Positions 34,136 through 44,740 are shown, numbered from the stretch's first letter. The stretch: DNA of 64,000 bases from Saprospiraceae bacterium (GCA_016715985.1 JADJXD010000001.1:5270001-5334000), one strand, 5' to 3'. Made by a program: numbers and translations. The notes: generated from the sequence alone by a model not told the origin.

Positions 34136-35734
34136 CTAAAATCCAAGAAATTCTTTAATTATTATTCCGACATCTTCATTTCTCATTGCATTTATGATTT
34201 GAGCTTTTCCGCCGGGTATTGAAATGATGTAAGGTACTGAAATGACTTCTTTTCTGATGCCTCCATGACCACCTTTATAATTGCCCACAAATATCTCATA
34301 ATCATTTGCCAAATCAACTCCTTTTCTGCTGGTCATCACAATATCTCCAATTCCCTGCTGATTCATCAGGTTATAAATGCGTGGTACAGCATAAGGAAAA
34401 TTTGTTTCTGCTGTGAAGTCCAACCATTCTTCATCCGACAAATATCTGTTTACTAAAGTGTCCGCATAATCTAATGGATTTCCGGTTAGATCGATATATC
34501 GAAGTTTGTTTTCCAAATTATTTATGAGAGCCTTTTGATTGCCGGAAAGGATAGAAATTTCATTTAGCCCAGATTTATAAATAACCAACTCTATTTTTGG
34601 ATTTGAAGCGATGACTTCAGGAATATGGATTGTCTTTTGTTCAGAAGGGTAATTCAGTAAAATGGAATCAGGTAAAGCAAATTTCCACTGATCATTGCTG
34701 TTTAGGGAAGGATTTTTTAAGTACAGATATGCAGTCAGGTTTCCGTTGATAACAAAATAACCATCAAAAGACTTTAAGTTTTCTATCGGCTCATTAAGAG
34801 ACGAAGACCAGATGTTTACTGACTTCCCACGAGTAATATTTAAATTATAAGATTCCTTCATCCATCCACAAAAGTCTATATTTTCATTCACGTCCGAAAT
34901 ACCATGATCTGACACGATGGCAAACATTCTGTTATGTTGTTTCAGCGTATCTCGTGAATAAGCTACATAAGCACAAATCAAACTATCAATATGACTGATC
35001 AATTGAGAGTATTGTTCATCTGTACCATGGACATGATTGTATGCATCGGGAGAAGGGTAGGTAATCCAATGTATCTTCGGGTTTTTTTCAACTTGTCTGA
35101 GTGCTAAATGAGTGGCATGGCTCTCATGTTCGAAGTGGTCTTTGGCAATACTAGAACCTAAAAATGGTATGGCTCTCAACCAGTAAAAAAAACTTTTTCC
35201 TTCATATTTTGCTGTGGTGTGTTCCCAACCCGTCATAATGGCGTGTTTCACTCCTCGATTCATATAAGTATTAATTGACGCCGTGTAATATTGTCCGGAT
35301 TTTTCAAAAAAAGTTTCTGTCGTATCCGTCAGGTCATCATTCATGTGTACATGTGTTTTTCCCACATAATTCCTGAGATTGCCTTTGTCTAAAGTCCTGT
35401 CAAACCACCTGAGTCCTAAGATTCCGCTTAAGGTGGCATCTACTCCTGTGACAAATGGATAAAATCCGTATCCGGTCATGGTGGGGAAACTGCTGATTCC
35501 ATTTTCAACATAAATACCGGAATCCATCAAAGATTTTAAGCAGGGAAGCCTTCCTTCGTCGATTAGTCTTTTGAAAATTTTGTTGTCAAGGCCATCGATT
35601 AAAAATATAGTACAGGTATTGCCTTCCGTTTTCGGATAAACTCTGTTCCATACCTGATGATTTAACCAACTTGAAATTGATAGCCAAATAATTAACAAAA
35701 ATGAAAAACCATAAAATACTCTCCTTTTGAACAT
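34136..35734 (-). CDS. Type I phosphodiesterase / alkaline phosphatase-family protein
   Basis: This 532-residue protein has an N-terminal membrane anchor or signal (YGFSFLLIIWLSISSWL). Its fold matches the nucleotide pyrophosphatase/phosphodiesterase group: CTIFLIDGLDNKIF (first metal Asp), FPTMTGYGFYPFVTG with Thr as likely nucleophile, THLALRQVEKN, HWITYPSPDAYNHVHG and IVSDHGISD with metal ligands, ending KGGHGG. It is the last gene of the DUF4956-HlyD-TolC-CotH operon (26-bp gap) and would act in the periplasm. The substrate is not apparent. Confidence 0.85.
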   Translation of the reverse strand: MFKRRVFYGFSFLLIIWLSISSWLNHQVWNRVYPKTEGNTCTIFLIDGLDNKIFKRLIDEGRLPCLKSLMDSGIYVENGISSFPTMTGYGFYPFVTGVDATLSGILGLRWFDRTLDKGNLRNYVGKTHVHMNDDLTDTTETFFEKSGQYYTASINTYMNRGVKHAIMTGWEHTTAKYEGKSFFYWLRAIPFLGSSIAKDHFEHESHATHLALRQVEKNPKIHWITYPSPDAYNHVHGTDEQYSQLISHIDSLICAYVAYSRDTLKQHNRMFAIVSDHGISDVNENIDFCGWMKESYNLNITRGKSVNIWSSSLNEPIENLKSFDGYFVINGNLTAYLYLKNPSLNSNDQWKFALPDSILLNYPSEQKTIHIPEVIASNPKIELVIYKSGLNEISILSGNQKALINNLENKLRYIDLTGNPLDYADTLVNRYLSDEEWLDFTAETNFPYAVPRIYNLMNQQGIGDIVMTSRKGVDLANDYEIFVGNYKGGHGGIRKEVISVPYIISIPGGKAQIINAMRNEDVGIIIKEFLGF

Positions 35735-35760
35735 ATAAAAGATAGAATGTTATATTTGAA

Positions 35761-38019
35761 TTATCTGATTATTATTTTATGCTTAGTTGAGCCGTTTTTT
35801 CGGACTATTTTAAGAAGATACAGGCCGGATGCTACATTGCCTACATAATAACTGTTGTCATCATGGAGACAGCAGAGAGAATTTATTATCAGGTTGCCAT
35901 TTATATTAAATAGAGAAACACCTTGTATTTCTTCTTCTGATCGGATATATATCCTGTCTGATGCCGGTGACGGGAATATATGTATGGGAAGTAAATCATC
36001 CTGAGATACCTTTGAAGTTAAATTGGAAAAACTGGGTGTAGGTGTGTTAAGCTGAAAAACTGTGCCTTCACCATCCGGGTATTTTCCATAACTTACATCC
36101 GTGATTGTTTCTCCAAAAGAAAAACTATCCATAACAATAAACTGATTATTCAATTTTTGAAAAACACCAATAAATTCGCCGGACTTACTCAGTTTGAAAT
36201 TGGTGTGATATACACCCTGGTTTTTGTCTTCATCTGCCCAAAACAGGGCAAAAGCATTAGGCTCCAACATTACATCTGGCATTAACCATTTACCCGGATT
36301 GTCTTTTTTATCCGTTAAATATTTATCGCCCAACCAGATAGCATCCGCACCGCCGTTATAGATTTCAATCCAATCATCAAACTCTCCGGATTCGTCCCTT
36401 ATTTTTGTGTTATCAGCCATAAATTCATTGATAAATAGGGTAGGACCATTTCCGGCAACCGCATTCAAGCTATAAAAATCACAATGTGGAAATCTTCCTG
36501 CTTTGCCGTTAGCAGTTGATGTTATGTAATAATTGAAAATTCCGGATTGACTGACAGGGATACTTACCTGAGTTTCAAATGAATTCTTTTCAGCATCAAA
36601 GCTAATTTCATCAGCTTCAATTTTGATTTGTTTCCAGTCTTGTTCATTTAATGAAAAATGAATAGTTATTTCCGGTGGCGTTAGGGAAATTACAGATAAA
36701 TCCAAATCAACGTTGCCAGGCCTGACAGAAAATTCTTTTTTATCTAAAAATGGAACAATGGCAGTATTCTGTACCTGCGACAATGCACTCGTTGCTCTTT
36801 TTGAAATATATTCCTTTAATCCGGTTTTGACATGTCCTCCTGTTGGAGTTTCATAAGAGTTTAGAAAGTCCTGATAATCATACCCATAATCCAAGCCTGC
36901 ATATAAGTCATTTACTACAAAAGGCGCAATTCTGTTTTTTATACTGTCCATATGGGGATTGAGAAATTCAGGATTAAAGAAGTCCTGAATATATTTTTTT
37001 ATGAAATAACCAAATCTGATACGATACTCCGGAATAGCCATCAGATTATAATAAACAGGTCTGTCCTGAGACGGATGTGCCCATGAATAAATATTCCTGT
37101 TTTGCCATTGGATACCCAACCAATCTATACCAAAAGTATTATCGGTGTCATAACTTATAAGTTCTGCTTTTCCGGTATTCTCGTTTAAATAAAGATAAGC
37201 ATTGTTTTTATTATAAACAGGATTATCCCAATGACCCACCAATATTTCTATCGCCAGCGTCTTTAAATAAGTGTCCACGTCAAAAACAGATTCCAGATTA
37301 CATCTGAAATCAGGATTTCCTGTATCATTTAATGCCTGCAGAAAATCGAGAAACAAACTGTATTCAGGGTTAGATTTTCGATTGGAAGGTTCATAAACTT
37401 CAACTTTATATTTATCAGAATCATGACCTGAATATGTAAAATCAGATCCATACAAACACTTAAATAACTGACCTGTGCTGTTACTGTTTCTGGCGTTGAA
37501 ATAGTCATTATCTATATGCTCCACATTGATGTACAGCCCACGATATTCGCCATTAATGTACAAAGCTACGTGATTTGCTCTCGGTGCAGGAATACCCGCC
37601 ATTTTCATCAGATCCCATGTGAGTTTGGAGCGAATGATGGAAGGATCATTATGTTCGCCATTCAGATTCAGGTCGGATAAGCCCTGATATTTTGGACTAT
37701 CAAAATGATTAAACTTAACTTTAAAAGACTTTTTTGCAGATGTTCTGGAAGTATTTCCCCGCAACCTGAATCCGACATTTTTTACTGTATCCTTTATCTG
37801 ACCATCACTCCGGATAAAATCAGCAGGATATTCATGATTGTTCTTTAAGTTTTCAGGAAGAAACATATGCTGAAGTGAATCCGGGTTTATTTGAATGTCA
37901 ATTCTTGCAATGATTTCGTCATTAAATATCGGATTAAATGTAGGTTGTTTGTATTGTGATATTGCATTAGCAGCAATGTGGACCAGAAAGATAACTATCA
38001 GGTAAAATCTTACATTCAT
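35761..38019 (-). CDS. CotH kinase-family protein with lamin-tail domain and T9SS sorting signal
   Basis: A 752-residue exported protein. A signal peptide (MNVRFYLIVIFLVHIAANA) is followed by a CotH kinase-like domain (residues about 30-400; GLSDLNLNGEHNDPSIIRSKL, ALYINGEYRGLYINVEHID, LISYDTDNTFGIDW), a beta-rich linker, a lamin-tail domain (about 520-640; LFINEFMADN, DDWIEIYNG) and a type IX secretion C-terminal domain (IHIFPSPASDRIYI to the end). CotH of spore coats is a secreted protein kinase, so secreted phosphotransfer is possible. It stands within the DUF4956 operon. Confidence 0.92.
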   Translation of the reverse strand: MNVRFYLIVIFLVHIAANAISQYKQPTFNPIFNDEIIARIDIQINPDSLQHMFLPENLKNNHEYPADFIRSDGQIKDTVKNVGFRLRGNTSRTSAKKSFKVKFNHFDSPKYQGLSDLNLNGEHNDPSIIRSKLTWDLMKMAGIPAPRANHVALYINGEYRGLYINVEHIDNDYFNARNSNSTGQLFKCLYGSDFTYSGHDSDKYKVEVYEPSNRKSNPEYSLFLDFLQALNDTGNPDFRCNLESVFDVDTYLKTLAIEILVGHWDNPVYNKNNAYLYLNENTGKAELISYDTDNTFGIDWLGIQWQNRNIYSWAHPSQDRPVYYNLMAIPEYRIRFGYFIKKYIQDFFNPEFLNPHMDSIKNRIAPFVVNDLYAGLDYGYDYQDFLNSYETPTGGHVKTGLKEYISKRATSALSQVQNTAIVPFLDKKEFSVRPGNVDLDLSVISLTPPEITIHFSLNEQDWKQIKIEADEISFDAEKNSFETQVSIPVSQSGIFNYYITSTANGKAGRFPHCDFYSLNAVAGNGPTLFINEFMADNTKIRDESGEFDDWIEIYNGGADAIWLGDKYLTDKKDNPGKWLMPDVMLEPNAFALFWADEDKNQGVYHTNFKLSKSGEFIGVFQKLNNQFIVMDSFSFGETITDVSYGKYPDGEGTVFQLNTPTPSFSNLTSKVSQDDLLPIHIFPSPASDRIYIRSEEEIQGVSLFNINGNLIINSLCCLHDDNSYYVGNVASGLYLLKIVRKNGSTKHKIIIR

Positions 38020-38078
38020 TATTTTGGAAAGTTAATACAGGCCAAAAGTAGCTAAAAAAATTTGGATGACCTGTCTGA

Positions 38079-39332
38079 TTACTCAATTACAGTACCCACA
38101 ACAGGAGAAAGATAATTTTTATAAGGTTTCCGGTACAGTAAGCCTGTGTTGTGTAAAATATCTATATATATCTTTATGGCAGCATTTTCCAATTGCTTTA
38201 AAGAATGCGTGTTTTCCAGATCAGATTCATAAATTTTAATCATTTTGATCGGATCGATACGTCCTGAGTGAATAAGTTTTTGTTCAAATTCTTTCATTTC
38301 AGGATCATTAATCACTTCCAAAAGTCCAATATATTGTTTATGTTTTAGAAAAAACTGATCTGTTAATTTTTCAATCTGCTCTTTTATAAAATAACTGTTT
38401 AGTTCTTTTTCCTTTTCCAATAAATTTTGTTTTGACAGGAAGTCACTTTTATTTATTTTGCCATACCCTCTCCAAGGCAGTTGAAGACCTACACCGACGC
38501 TGAATCTGTTTTCCAAAAGCAAGTCTTCTCTGACAGTATATTCCAATTGTACAAAATCAAGGATTTTTTGTGATTTTGCTTTGTCAAGATCAAAGGATGA
38601 TTGGAGATAATCACTTTCCATTATAAATTGGTGAATTTCGGGATTGCTTTCAATGTCCCAACTCAGGTTTTTTAATAAATCTGCTGCAATTTCGATAGTT
38701 ATCAGATTTTCGATATCCACGACTGACTGCTGTTGATCTAACTTTAATTGTTTGTTTACCAATAATAGATTATCTTCCAAACTCAGAAGTTTGAGTTTGC
38801 TTGTTTGTATAGAAATTTTGAGTTTATAAAAATCAGCAAGGTCATAAGATAGACCACTGCTAAGTATAGTCTCTGATATTTCTAATTGCTTTTTTAACAA
38901 TGCCAGTTTTTCAGATTCAAAATTAAACTCACGTTTCAATTCTGATAATTGAAGAATATTCTGGTATGTTTCTTTTATTTTGGAATGAAGCGTGTTAAGA
39001 TTTTCTATGTTCTTTAAGGAAAGAAATGTATTTCGTTTATTGAGAACCGCTCTTTTTTCGGCAAGTGAATTAAAAGAAGTTCGGAGCATAAATTGTTGTC
39101 TTGAGGTAGTCAATCTGTTCGTTTCTGTTCTGAATTCAATTTTTTCCATCAAAGGGAGTGAGTAATCCAAACCCTGAAGAAAAGATATGGATTGATTGGA
39201 TATTTCTGAAGAAGGGTTTAAAACAGACTTTTTAAGTAATTCACCGGTAGTAACCTGACTGCTGATCTCCAAAGCTACTGTCAATATTGTTACGATAACT
39301 AAAATTTTGAATATCTGTAAGCGACGTATCAT
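38079..39332 (-). CDS. TolC-family outer-membrane protein
   Basis: A 417-residue protein with an N-terminal signal sequence and two repeats of long coiled-coil-like helices (for example LLKKQLEISETILSSGLSYDLADFYKLKISIQTSKLKLLSLEDNLLLVNKQLKL), the TolC/OEP pattern. The gene starts 10 bp after the HlyD-like adaptor. Together they would make a channel from the periplasm outward. It lies in an operon with DUF4956 and CotH rather than with an ABC or RND pump. Confidence 0.85.
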   Translation of the reverse strand: MIRRLQIFKILVIVTILTVALEISSQVTTGELLKKSVLNPSSEISNQSISFLQGLDYSLPLMEKIEFRTETNRLTTSRQQFMLRTSFNSLAEKRAVLNKRNTFLSLKNIENLNTLHSKIKETYQNILQLSELKREFNFESEKLALLKKQLEISETILSSGLSYDLADFYKLKISIQTSKLKLLSLEDNLLLVNKQLKLDQQQSVVDIENLITIEIAADLLKNLSWDIESNPEIHQFIMESDYLQSSFDLDKAKSQKILDFVQLEYTVREDLLLENRFSVGVGLQLPWRGYGKINKSDFLSKQNLLEKEKELNSYFIKEQIEKLTDQFFLKHKQYIGLLEVINDPEMKEFEQKLIHSGRIDPIKMIKIYESDLENTHSLKQLENAAIKIYIDILHNTGLLYRKPYKNYLSPVVGTVIE

Positions 39333-39342
39333 TCTGCAACTT

Positions 39343-40338
39343 CTAATTAATGGTTTGAATTTTCAGAACTTCCTTTTGAAGGAAAATATTATCAGGATCT
39401 ATTTTGATAAATACTTCGATGCCATAAGTTTTTACTTCCGGAAATTTTCTGAATTTTTCGGGAATTTCGACGATACGGAGGCCTTTACTGATGATTGTTC
39501 CTGTAGTGGTCTTTTCAGGATGATACAGAGAAGTAATTCTTACTTTTGAGTTGTTTTCAAAGTTGGCTGTATATTTTTCATTCAGATAACCTGTAACAAA
39601 AGGAGGTGTCAGTTCATAAAAAGTTATCAGGCTTGTAAATGCTTTAACATTTTCCCCTTCGCGAACATTGATATTTCCGACTATGCCATCAAAAGGAGCC
39701 GTTATCCTGAATTTTTGCTGTTGTGACTTCAGAAAAGCTTTTTGGGTATTCAGATTATCTATTTCAGAAATGATGGAAGATGGCAATACAAGTAGTTTTT
39801 TGTAAGCTGAAATCTGATTGCTGTATGAATTTGTGATAGTTTTAATCTCCGTTTCGAGATTTTCTTTATAGACTGATGTTGGGTTTTTTTCTGATAAATC
39901 AGTATCTACAATACCTGTTTTTCCGGCAAGCTGTTTATAGAATTCTGCATCTGAAGTGATACTATTCAATTTGGAACGAAGAAGAGTTACTTCTTCATTC
40001 ATTCTGTTCTCTAATTTTGATATTTCAGTTTGAATCTCTGCTTTGGATATATTGTTTTTTAAAACTAAACCTTGTTTTATTGATTCGATTGCTTTTAATT
40101 CTTCGTCAATTTGTTTTTTATCTACTTCAGCCAATAACTGTCCTTTTTTTACTTTATTACCTACATTTACATGAATTTTGGTAATTTCTATATCAAAATC
40201 GACATTGATTTCTGATTGTTTATTTTCAGCAAATCCCAAAAATTCATATTTTTGATTACTGACATTTCTGTTCATAAACCAAATGAGTAATAAAATCAAA
40301 GGCAATAATATCCAGTATAATATGTTGAATTTTAACAT
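39343..40338 (-). CDS. HlyD-family periplasmic adaptor
   Basis: One N-terminal membrane helix (ILYWILLPLILLLIWFM) is followed by the lipoyl half-domains (VDFDIEITKIHVNVGNKVKKGQLLAEVD and PFDGIVGNINVREGENVKAF), separated by a long coiled coil, then beta-barrel strands: the membrane-fusion-protein layout. It would bridge an inner-membrane partner with the TolC-like protein. The only inner-membrane protein in the operon is the DUF4956 protein, 15 bp upstream. Confidence 0.9.
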   Translation of the reverse strand: MLKFNILYWILLPLILLLIWFMNRNVSNQKYEFLGFAENKQSEINVDFDIEITKIHVNVGNKVKKGQLLAEVDKKQIDEELKAIESIKQGLVLKNNISKAEIQTEISKLENRMNEEVTLLRSKLNSITSDAEFYKQLAGKTGIVDTDLSEKNPTSVYKENLETEIKTITNSYSNQISAYKKLLVLPSSIISEIDNLNTQKAFLKSQQQKFRITAPFDGIVGNINVREGENVKAFTSLITFYELTPPFVTGYLNEKYTANFENNSKVRITSLYHPEKTTTGTIISKGLRIVEIPEKFRKFPEVKTYGIEVFIKIDPDNIFLQKEVLKIQTIN

Positions 40339-40353
40339 CTTAGTGCGTGTTGA

Positions 40354-41055
40354 TTAATTTGTGCCGGATAAATAAACATTATCTTCAAAAGTAAGACGGT
40401 TTATTTTGATCCCCGGTATTTCATGGATATTACCTTGCAATTTTGTGCCGTCAATGATATTTCTGACTATAAAAGCAAATTCATATTCCATCATTTCTGT
40501 GCCGTCAGGATTTATAGTAACTCTATATCTTACAAGTCGGCTGCTCAAAGCAGATTTTAACAACAAATTTTCAACGGAAGATAATTTTGAAGGATCATTG
40601 CCCAAATCAACTCTGATATTTCCCTTAATATTACTCGAATTACTGAATGGTGTCAACTTTAATACAAAAATGATAATGCAGAATGTCACAGTGCCTATTA
40701 CCGCATTCAGGTAACTATGAACTCCACAGGCTATTCCAATCGCCATTGTAGCAAACATAAAAGCTATATCTCTGGGATCCGTAATAAATGACCTGAACCG
40801 AATGATAGCTAATGCCCCAAAGATACCGAAACTTAATGCCAGGCTGTCACCAATGGACTGCATAATTGTGGATGTAACGATAGACATCAGTAATAGTGCC
40901 TGAATAAAACTCTGTGACCTGTTGAGAATCGGTGTTGTTTTATCATACGTAAATACCAGAAATAATGACAGGAGTATGGTCATTAAAACTGAAAAAATAA
41001 CTCCCGCAATTGTATTTTCGTTGTACGTTCCGTTGAAAGTGCTTATATCCGGCAT
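40354..41055 (-). CDS. DUF4956 membrane protein
   Basis: A 233-residue protein with about four N-terminal membrane helices (ENTIAGVIFSVLMTILLSLFLVF; RFRSFITDPRDIAFMFATMAIGIACG, the most typical DUF4956 block) and a cytosolic ferredoxin-like C-terminal half. DUF4956 genes often sit with VTC-type polyphosphate polymerase and CotH genes. Here CotH is present but no VTC gene is visible. It is the first gene of the operon; its promoter is not evident. Confidence 0.9.
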   Translation of the reverse strand: MPDISTFNGTYNENTIAGVIFSVLMTILLSLFLVFTYDKTTPILNRSQSFIQALLLMSIVTSTIMQSIGDSLALSFGIFGALAIIRFRSFITDPRDIAFMFATMAIGIACGVHSYLNAVIGTVTFCIIIFVLKLTPFSNSSNIKGNIRVDLGNDPSKLSSVENLLLKSALSSRLVRYRVTINPDGTEMMEYEFAFIVRNIIDGTKLQGNIHEIPGIKINRLTFEDNVYLSGTN

Positions 41056-41206
41056 TGAGATGGTCTATTAATTAGATAAGTGATCAAATTTAACTTAAAG
41101 GTAACAATTAATTTAAATTCAAGTCATAAAGTCGCATTTTGTACTTATTGCTGATCAGGAAATCGAATTGTTGTCTTATAAATGACATATAACCCATAGA
41201 CTGATA

Positions 41207-44200
41207 TTATTTTATCCATACCGCACCTACACCTGCCTCCCACAATATATTATTGAATGCAGGTATTTTAACAGATGTAAACTGAATCGCTTTCTTTTTT
41301 AATTCGGACCATTCTTTTTCCAATTCTTTTAAGCGATCAAAAGATGATTTATTGACTCTCGGTATATCACTTTCCGTTTGATTGATCAGAAACATATAAT
41401 TTGCTGTGAATTTATTGGGAAAATTTTCCACATCGTCATATGCTTTGGATTTTCTCTGCACCATATCTTCATCCCATATTTTTAGTTCCCGGATTAATGT
41501 AGCACCCTTTGTTTTAATGTCTTTCAGATTGATTTCATCCGGCAAAGATTTCAAAAGGTCTTCTATTTGAGTTCTTTGCTTATTCAAGCTATTGACAAGT
41601 TTATGCATCTCTTTTAATTCAGATTCCATTTTTGTCATGACATCATTATATTCCATAAACGATTTCAAATCCGTATTGTAAAGTGGATTGGATTTAACTT
41701 CGAATTCAGTCTGATAACTTTTATCTCCGATCACTAATCGGGCAGTATATTTTCCTGGTGGTACTTTATGGCCGTTATAACTCGCCTCAATATAAGCACC
41801 ATCTATACCCGGCATCGTTGCATGTCTCAGATTCCAGACAAAACGGTTTAATCCGGCATTTTTAGAAATTAAGGGTTCAGCAGAAGGTCCTCCATCATAC
41901 TGAAGAAAAGTTGAATCAGCAATAGAAGCAAAAGTCCTGATGATGTTTTGGTTTTTATCCAAAAATTCCATTGTCATTTGCTCTCCTTCCTTTACATCAT
42001 TCAGAAAATAATAAATAACTGCACCATTTGCCGGATTTACGCCTCGATATGGGTGAGTTCCGTTAAAATCCGGAGATGAACTGTTTAGTTCACTGGATCC
42101 GTTGGCAAGGATTACCTCTCCGGGTTGAAAAATGGTTGTTGTTGACAAATCATTGTTAAATTGTCTTATCAAAGTTAAATCATCCAGAATCCAGAAAGAT
42201 CTTCCCGAAGTTGCAGCTATCAGATTTCCCTGATGAACTTTCAGGTCAGTAATAGGCGTTAGGGGCAGATTCAACTGAAAAGGAGACCATTCCTTGCCAC
42301 CATTAAAGGAAATGTAAACACCTGTTTCGGTACCTGCAAAAAGTAAATCTTTTCTGACATCATCTTCACGTACTACTCTGGTAAATGCACCTTGTGGAAT
42401 GCCTTTGGATATGTTAGTCCAGGTTTTTCCAAAATCAGTCGTTTTGTACAAAGCAGGAGTGTGATCATTAAATTTATATCTTGTAGTCGCAATAAAGGCA
42501 GTTGCAGGATCATGGGGAGAGACTTCAATCGCATTGATCAGACATTCCTTTAAGCCGGTAGGAGTTATATTTTGCCAGGTTTTGCAACCATCCTTCGTCA
42601 GGTGCAATAAACCATCATCACTTGCAACATAAATTATTCCTTTTTCATGTGGAGACTCCATGATATAACTTATAGTCCCGTAATTCTCAGCTCCTACAGC
42701 TTCATTGGTGTAAGGGCCTCCACCTTTTCCTTGCTTTTCTTTTTCATTTCGGGTCAGGTCGGGAGAGACTTCGATCCAGCTTTTTCCCATATCGCTTGTC
42801 TTTAACAAAAGTTGAGCACCGTGATAAAATGTGCCGGGTTCATGTTTTGACCATATAATAGGTGCATTCCAATTGAATCGGAATTTCATTTCACTGGCAT
42901 CTCTTGCTAAATATTGTATAGGAGCTGCCATGATATTTGTTCCCGCCTTTGCTTTGGTATCCAATAATTCAATCGTCCCTAAATAACTACCGCCCATTAC
43001 ATATCGTGGGTCATCCGGATCAAAAGCCAAAAAAGCACATTCTCCTCCTGCGGATGCCGTCCAGCTTTCTCTCGTAATACCACTACCGCCCAATTCCCGA
43101 CTGGAAATTACCACTGAAGTATTGTCCTGCTGACCTGCGTAGATTCTGTATGGAAATTGGTTATCCACATTAATTCTATAAAGTTGTGCGGTGGGCATAT
43201 TGCTTTGTGTGGACCAGGTTTTTCCGGCATTCAGACTGATGGATACTCCACCATCATCGGCGATTGCCAGATTTTTTGGATTTTCAGGATTGATCCATAA
43301 ATCATGATAGTCCCCATGCGGCCCTTCAATGTATTCCCAACTCTTCCCGCCATCGATCGACTTCAGGGCAGGAGCACTCAGTACATAAATTAAATGTTCG
43401 TTCTTAGGATCTGTAAATAATTCGATATAATACCAGGCACGTTGTACCAGGCGATGATCTGTTGAAACCTGTGACCATGACTTGCCTGCATTTTCAGAAA
43501 CATACAATCCTTTATTATTTGTTTCAGAATCCCCTTCTATCAGCGCATAAACTTTTTCAGGATTGGAGCGACAAACGGATATTGCCATTTTACCCATTTC
43601 AGTGGGTAGTCCATCCTTCATGATTTCCCAGGTGTCTCCTCCATCTACAGATTTATATAATCCGCTACCCGGACCACCACTGATCACTTTCCAGGGCAAA
43701 CGGCCATGCTCCCACATTGCAGCATACAATATTCTTGGATTATTCATATCCATCGATAATTCTGAACATCCTGTATTTTCATCGACATAAAGGACTTTGC
43801 TCCAGGTGGTACCTCCGTCGTTAGATTTAAAAATCCCTCGTTCAGCAGATTTACTGTACAGGGCACCCTGAGCGGCTACATAAACGATGTCGGGATTTTT
43901 GGGATGAATGATGATTCTGGAAATATGTTGAGTCAGTTCAAGTCCACATTTTTTCCATGTTTTTCCTGCGTCTGTAGATTTATATACACCATCTCCATGA
44001 TGGGTCATCACACCTCGAGGTGCATGTTCGCCCATTCCGACAAAAACGATATTCGGATCACTTTCAGCTACCGCGATCGCACCTACTGAGCCGGTGGTAA
44101 AATATCCATCAGAAATATTTGTCCATGTATTACCTATATCCTGTGTTTTCCACACACCACCACCTGTTGTACCCATATAATAAGTACTGATATCACCTAT

Positions 44201-44401
44201 AACTCCTGCTGCGGAAACCGATCGCCCACCTCTGAAAGGACCAATACTCCGCCACTTTACAGGTTTGAAAAATGTGTTAATATTAAAGGGTTTTACATCT
44301 GAAGCAGTGTTATTTACAGGTGTTCCTTTTTTTCCTTTTTGTGCATGAGACCCACTGACAATAGATAAGGTCAACAGAAAAAGAATAAATATTTTTGTCA
44401 T
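41207..44401 (-). CDS. Secreted VPS10/BNR-repeat propeller protein, second copy
   Basis: A 1064-residue exported protein (signal MTKIFILFLLTLSIVSGSHA) with the same architecture as the protein at 7365-10469: start of the mature part WRSIGPFRGGRSVSA, many S.D.GKTW/S.DGGKSW Asp-box repeats, PTAQLYRI...YRIYAGQQDN, SPDLTRNEKEKQG, and a helical C-terminus. The two share these landmarks in the same order, so they are paralogues. Substrate or partner unknown. It lies next to the DUF4956 operon on the same strand but with a 150-bp gap. Confidence 0.87.
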   Translation of the reverse strand: MTKIFILFLLTLSIVSGSHAQKGKKGTPVNNTASDVKPFNINTFFKPVKWRSIGPFRGGRSVSAAGVIGDISTYYMGTTGGGVWKTQDIGNTWTNISDGYFTTGSVGAIAVAESDPNIVFVGMGEHAPRGVMTHHGDGVYKSTDAGKTWKKCGLELTQHISRIIIHPKNPDIVYVAAQGALYSKSAERGIFKSNDGGTTWSKVLYVDENTGCSELSMDMNNPRILYAAMWEHGRLPWKVISGGPGSGLYKSVDGGDTWEIMKDGLPTEMGKMAISVCRSNPEKVYALIEGDSETNNKGLYVSENAGKSWSQVSTDHRLVQRAWYYIELFTDPKNEHLIYVLSAPALKSIDGGKSWEYIEGPHGDYHDLWINPENPKNLAIADDGGVSISLNAGKTWSTQSNMPTAQLYRINVDNQFPYRIYAGQQDNTSVVISSRELGGSGITRESWTASAGGECAFLAFDPDDPRYVMGGSYLGTIELLDTKAKAGTNIMAAPIQYLARDASEMKFRFNWNAPIIWSKHEPGTFYHGAQLLLKTSDMGKSWIEVSPDLTRNEKEKQGKGGGPYTNEAVGAENYGTISYIMESPHEKGIIYVASDDGLLHLTKDGCKTWQNITPTGLKECLINAIEVSPHDPATAFIATTRYKFNDHTPALYKTTDFGKTWTNISKGIPQGAFTRVVREDDVRKDLLFAGTETGVYISFNGGKEWSPFQLNLPLTPITDLKVHQGNLIAATSGRSFWILDDLTLIRQFNNDLSTTTIFQPGEVILANGSSELNSSSPDFNGTHPYRGVNPANGAVIYYFLNDVKEGEQMTMEFLDKNQNIIRTFASIADSTFLQYDGGPSAEPLISKNAGLNRFVWNLRHATMPGIDGAYIEASYNGHKVPPGKYTARLVIGDKSYQTEFEVKSNPLYNTDLKSFMEYNDVMTKMESELKEMHKLVNSLNKQRTQIEDLLKSLPDEINLKDIKTKGATLIRELKIWDEDMVQRKSKAYDDVENFPNKFTANYMFLINQTESDIPRVNKSSFDRLKELEKEWSELKKKAIQFTSVKIPAFNNILWEAGVGAVWIK

Positions 44402-44740
44402 GACGGCTTTTTTAAAATGGTGTCTTTAAATATATTCACAAACATAATCAATAGATAATATTTGGATTGCAATATGAAGTGTAAATATAGTTTAAATGAA
44501 TTTAAGGTATTTAAAATAAAAAAATTATGAGATTTTCAATTGTACATAAAGTGATTTACAGTATAAAACGCCTAACTAATGTAGTCACTTTTTTGCATTT
44601 AATTGATATTATAAGAATTGGAAATATAATAAATTAGTTGCACGAATATTATGGATATATTTCATTCTTAAAAATAATACTTAACTTGTTTTTACATCTC
44701 ATCATACTTTATTACTTTTAGCACATAAAACAAATATGAG
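44402..44740. other. Intergenic region between divergent genes
   Basis: AT-rich, with no gene or clear repeat. It must hold the promoters of the VPS10 gene and of the response regulator; I cannot locate them reliably. Confidence 0.4.
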
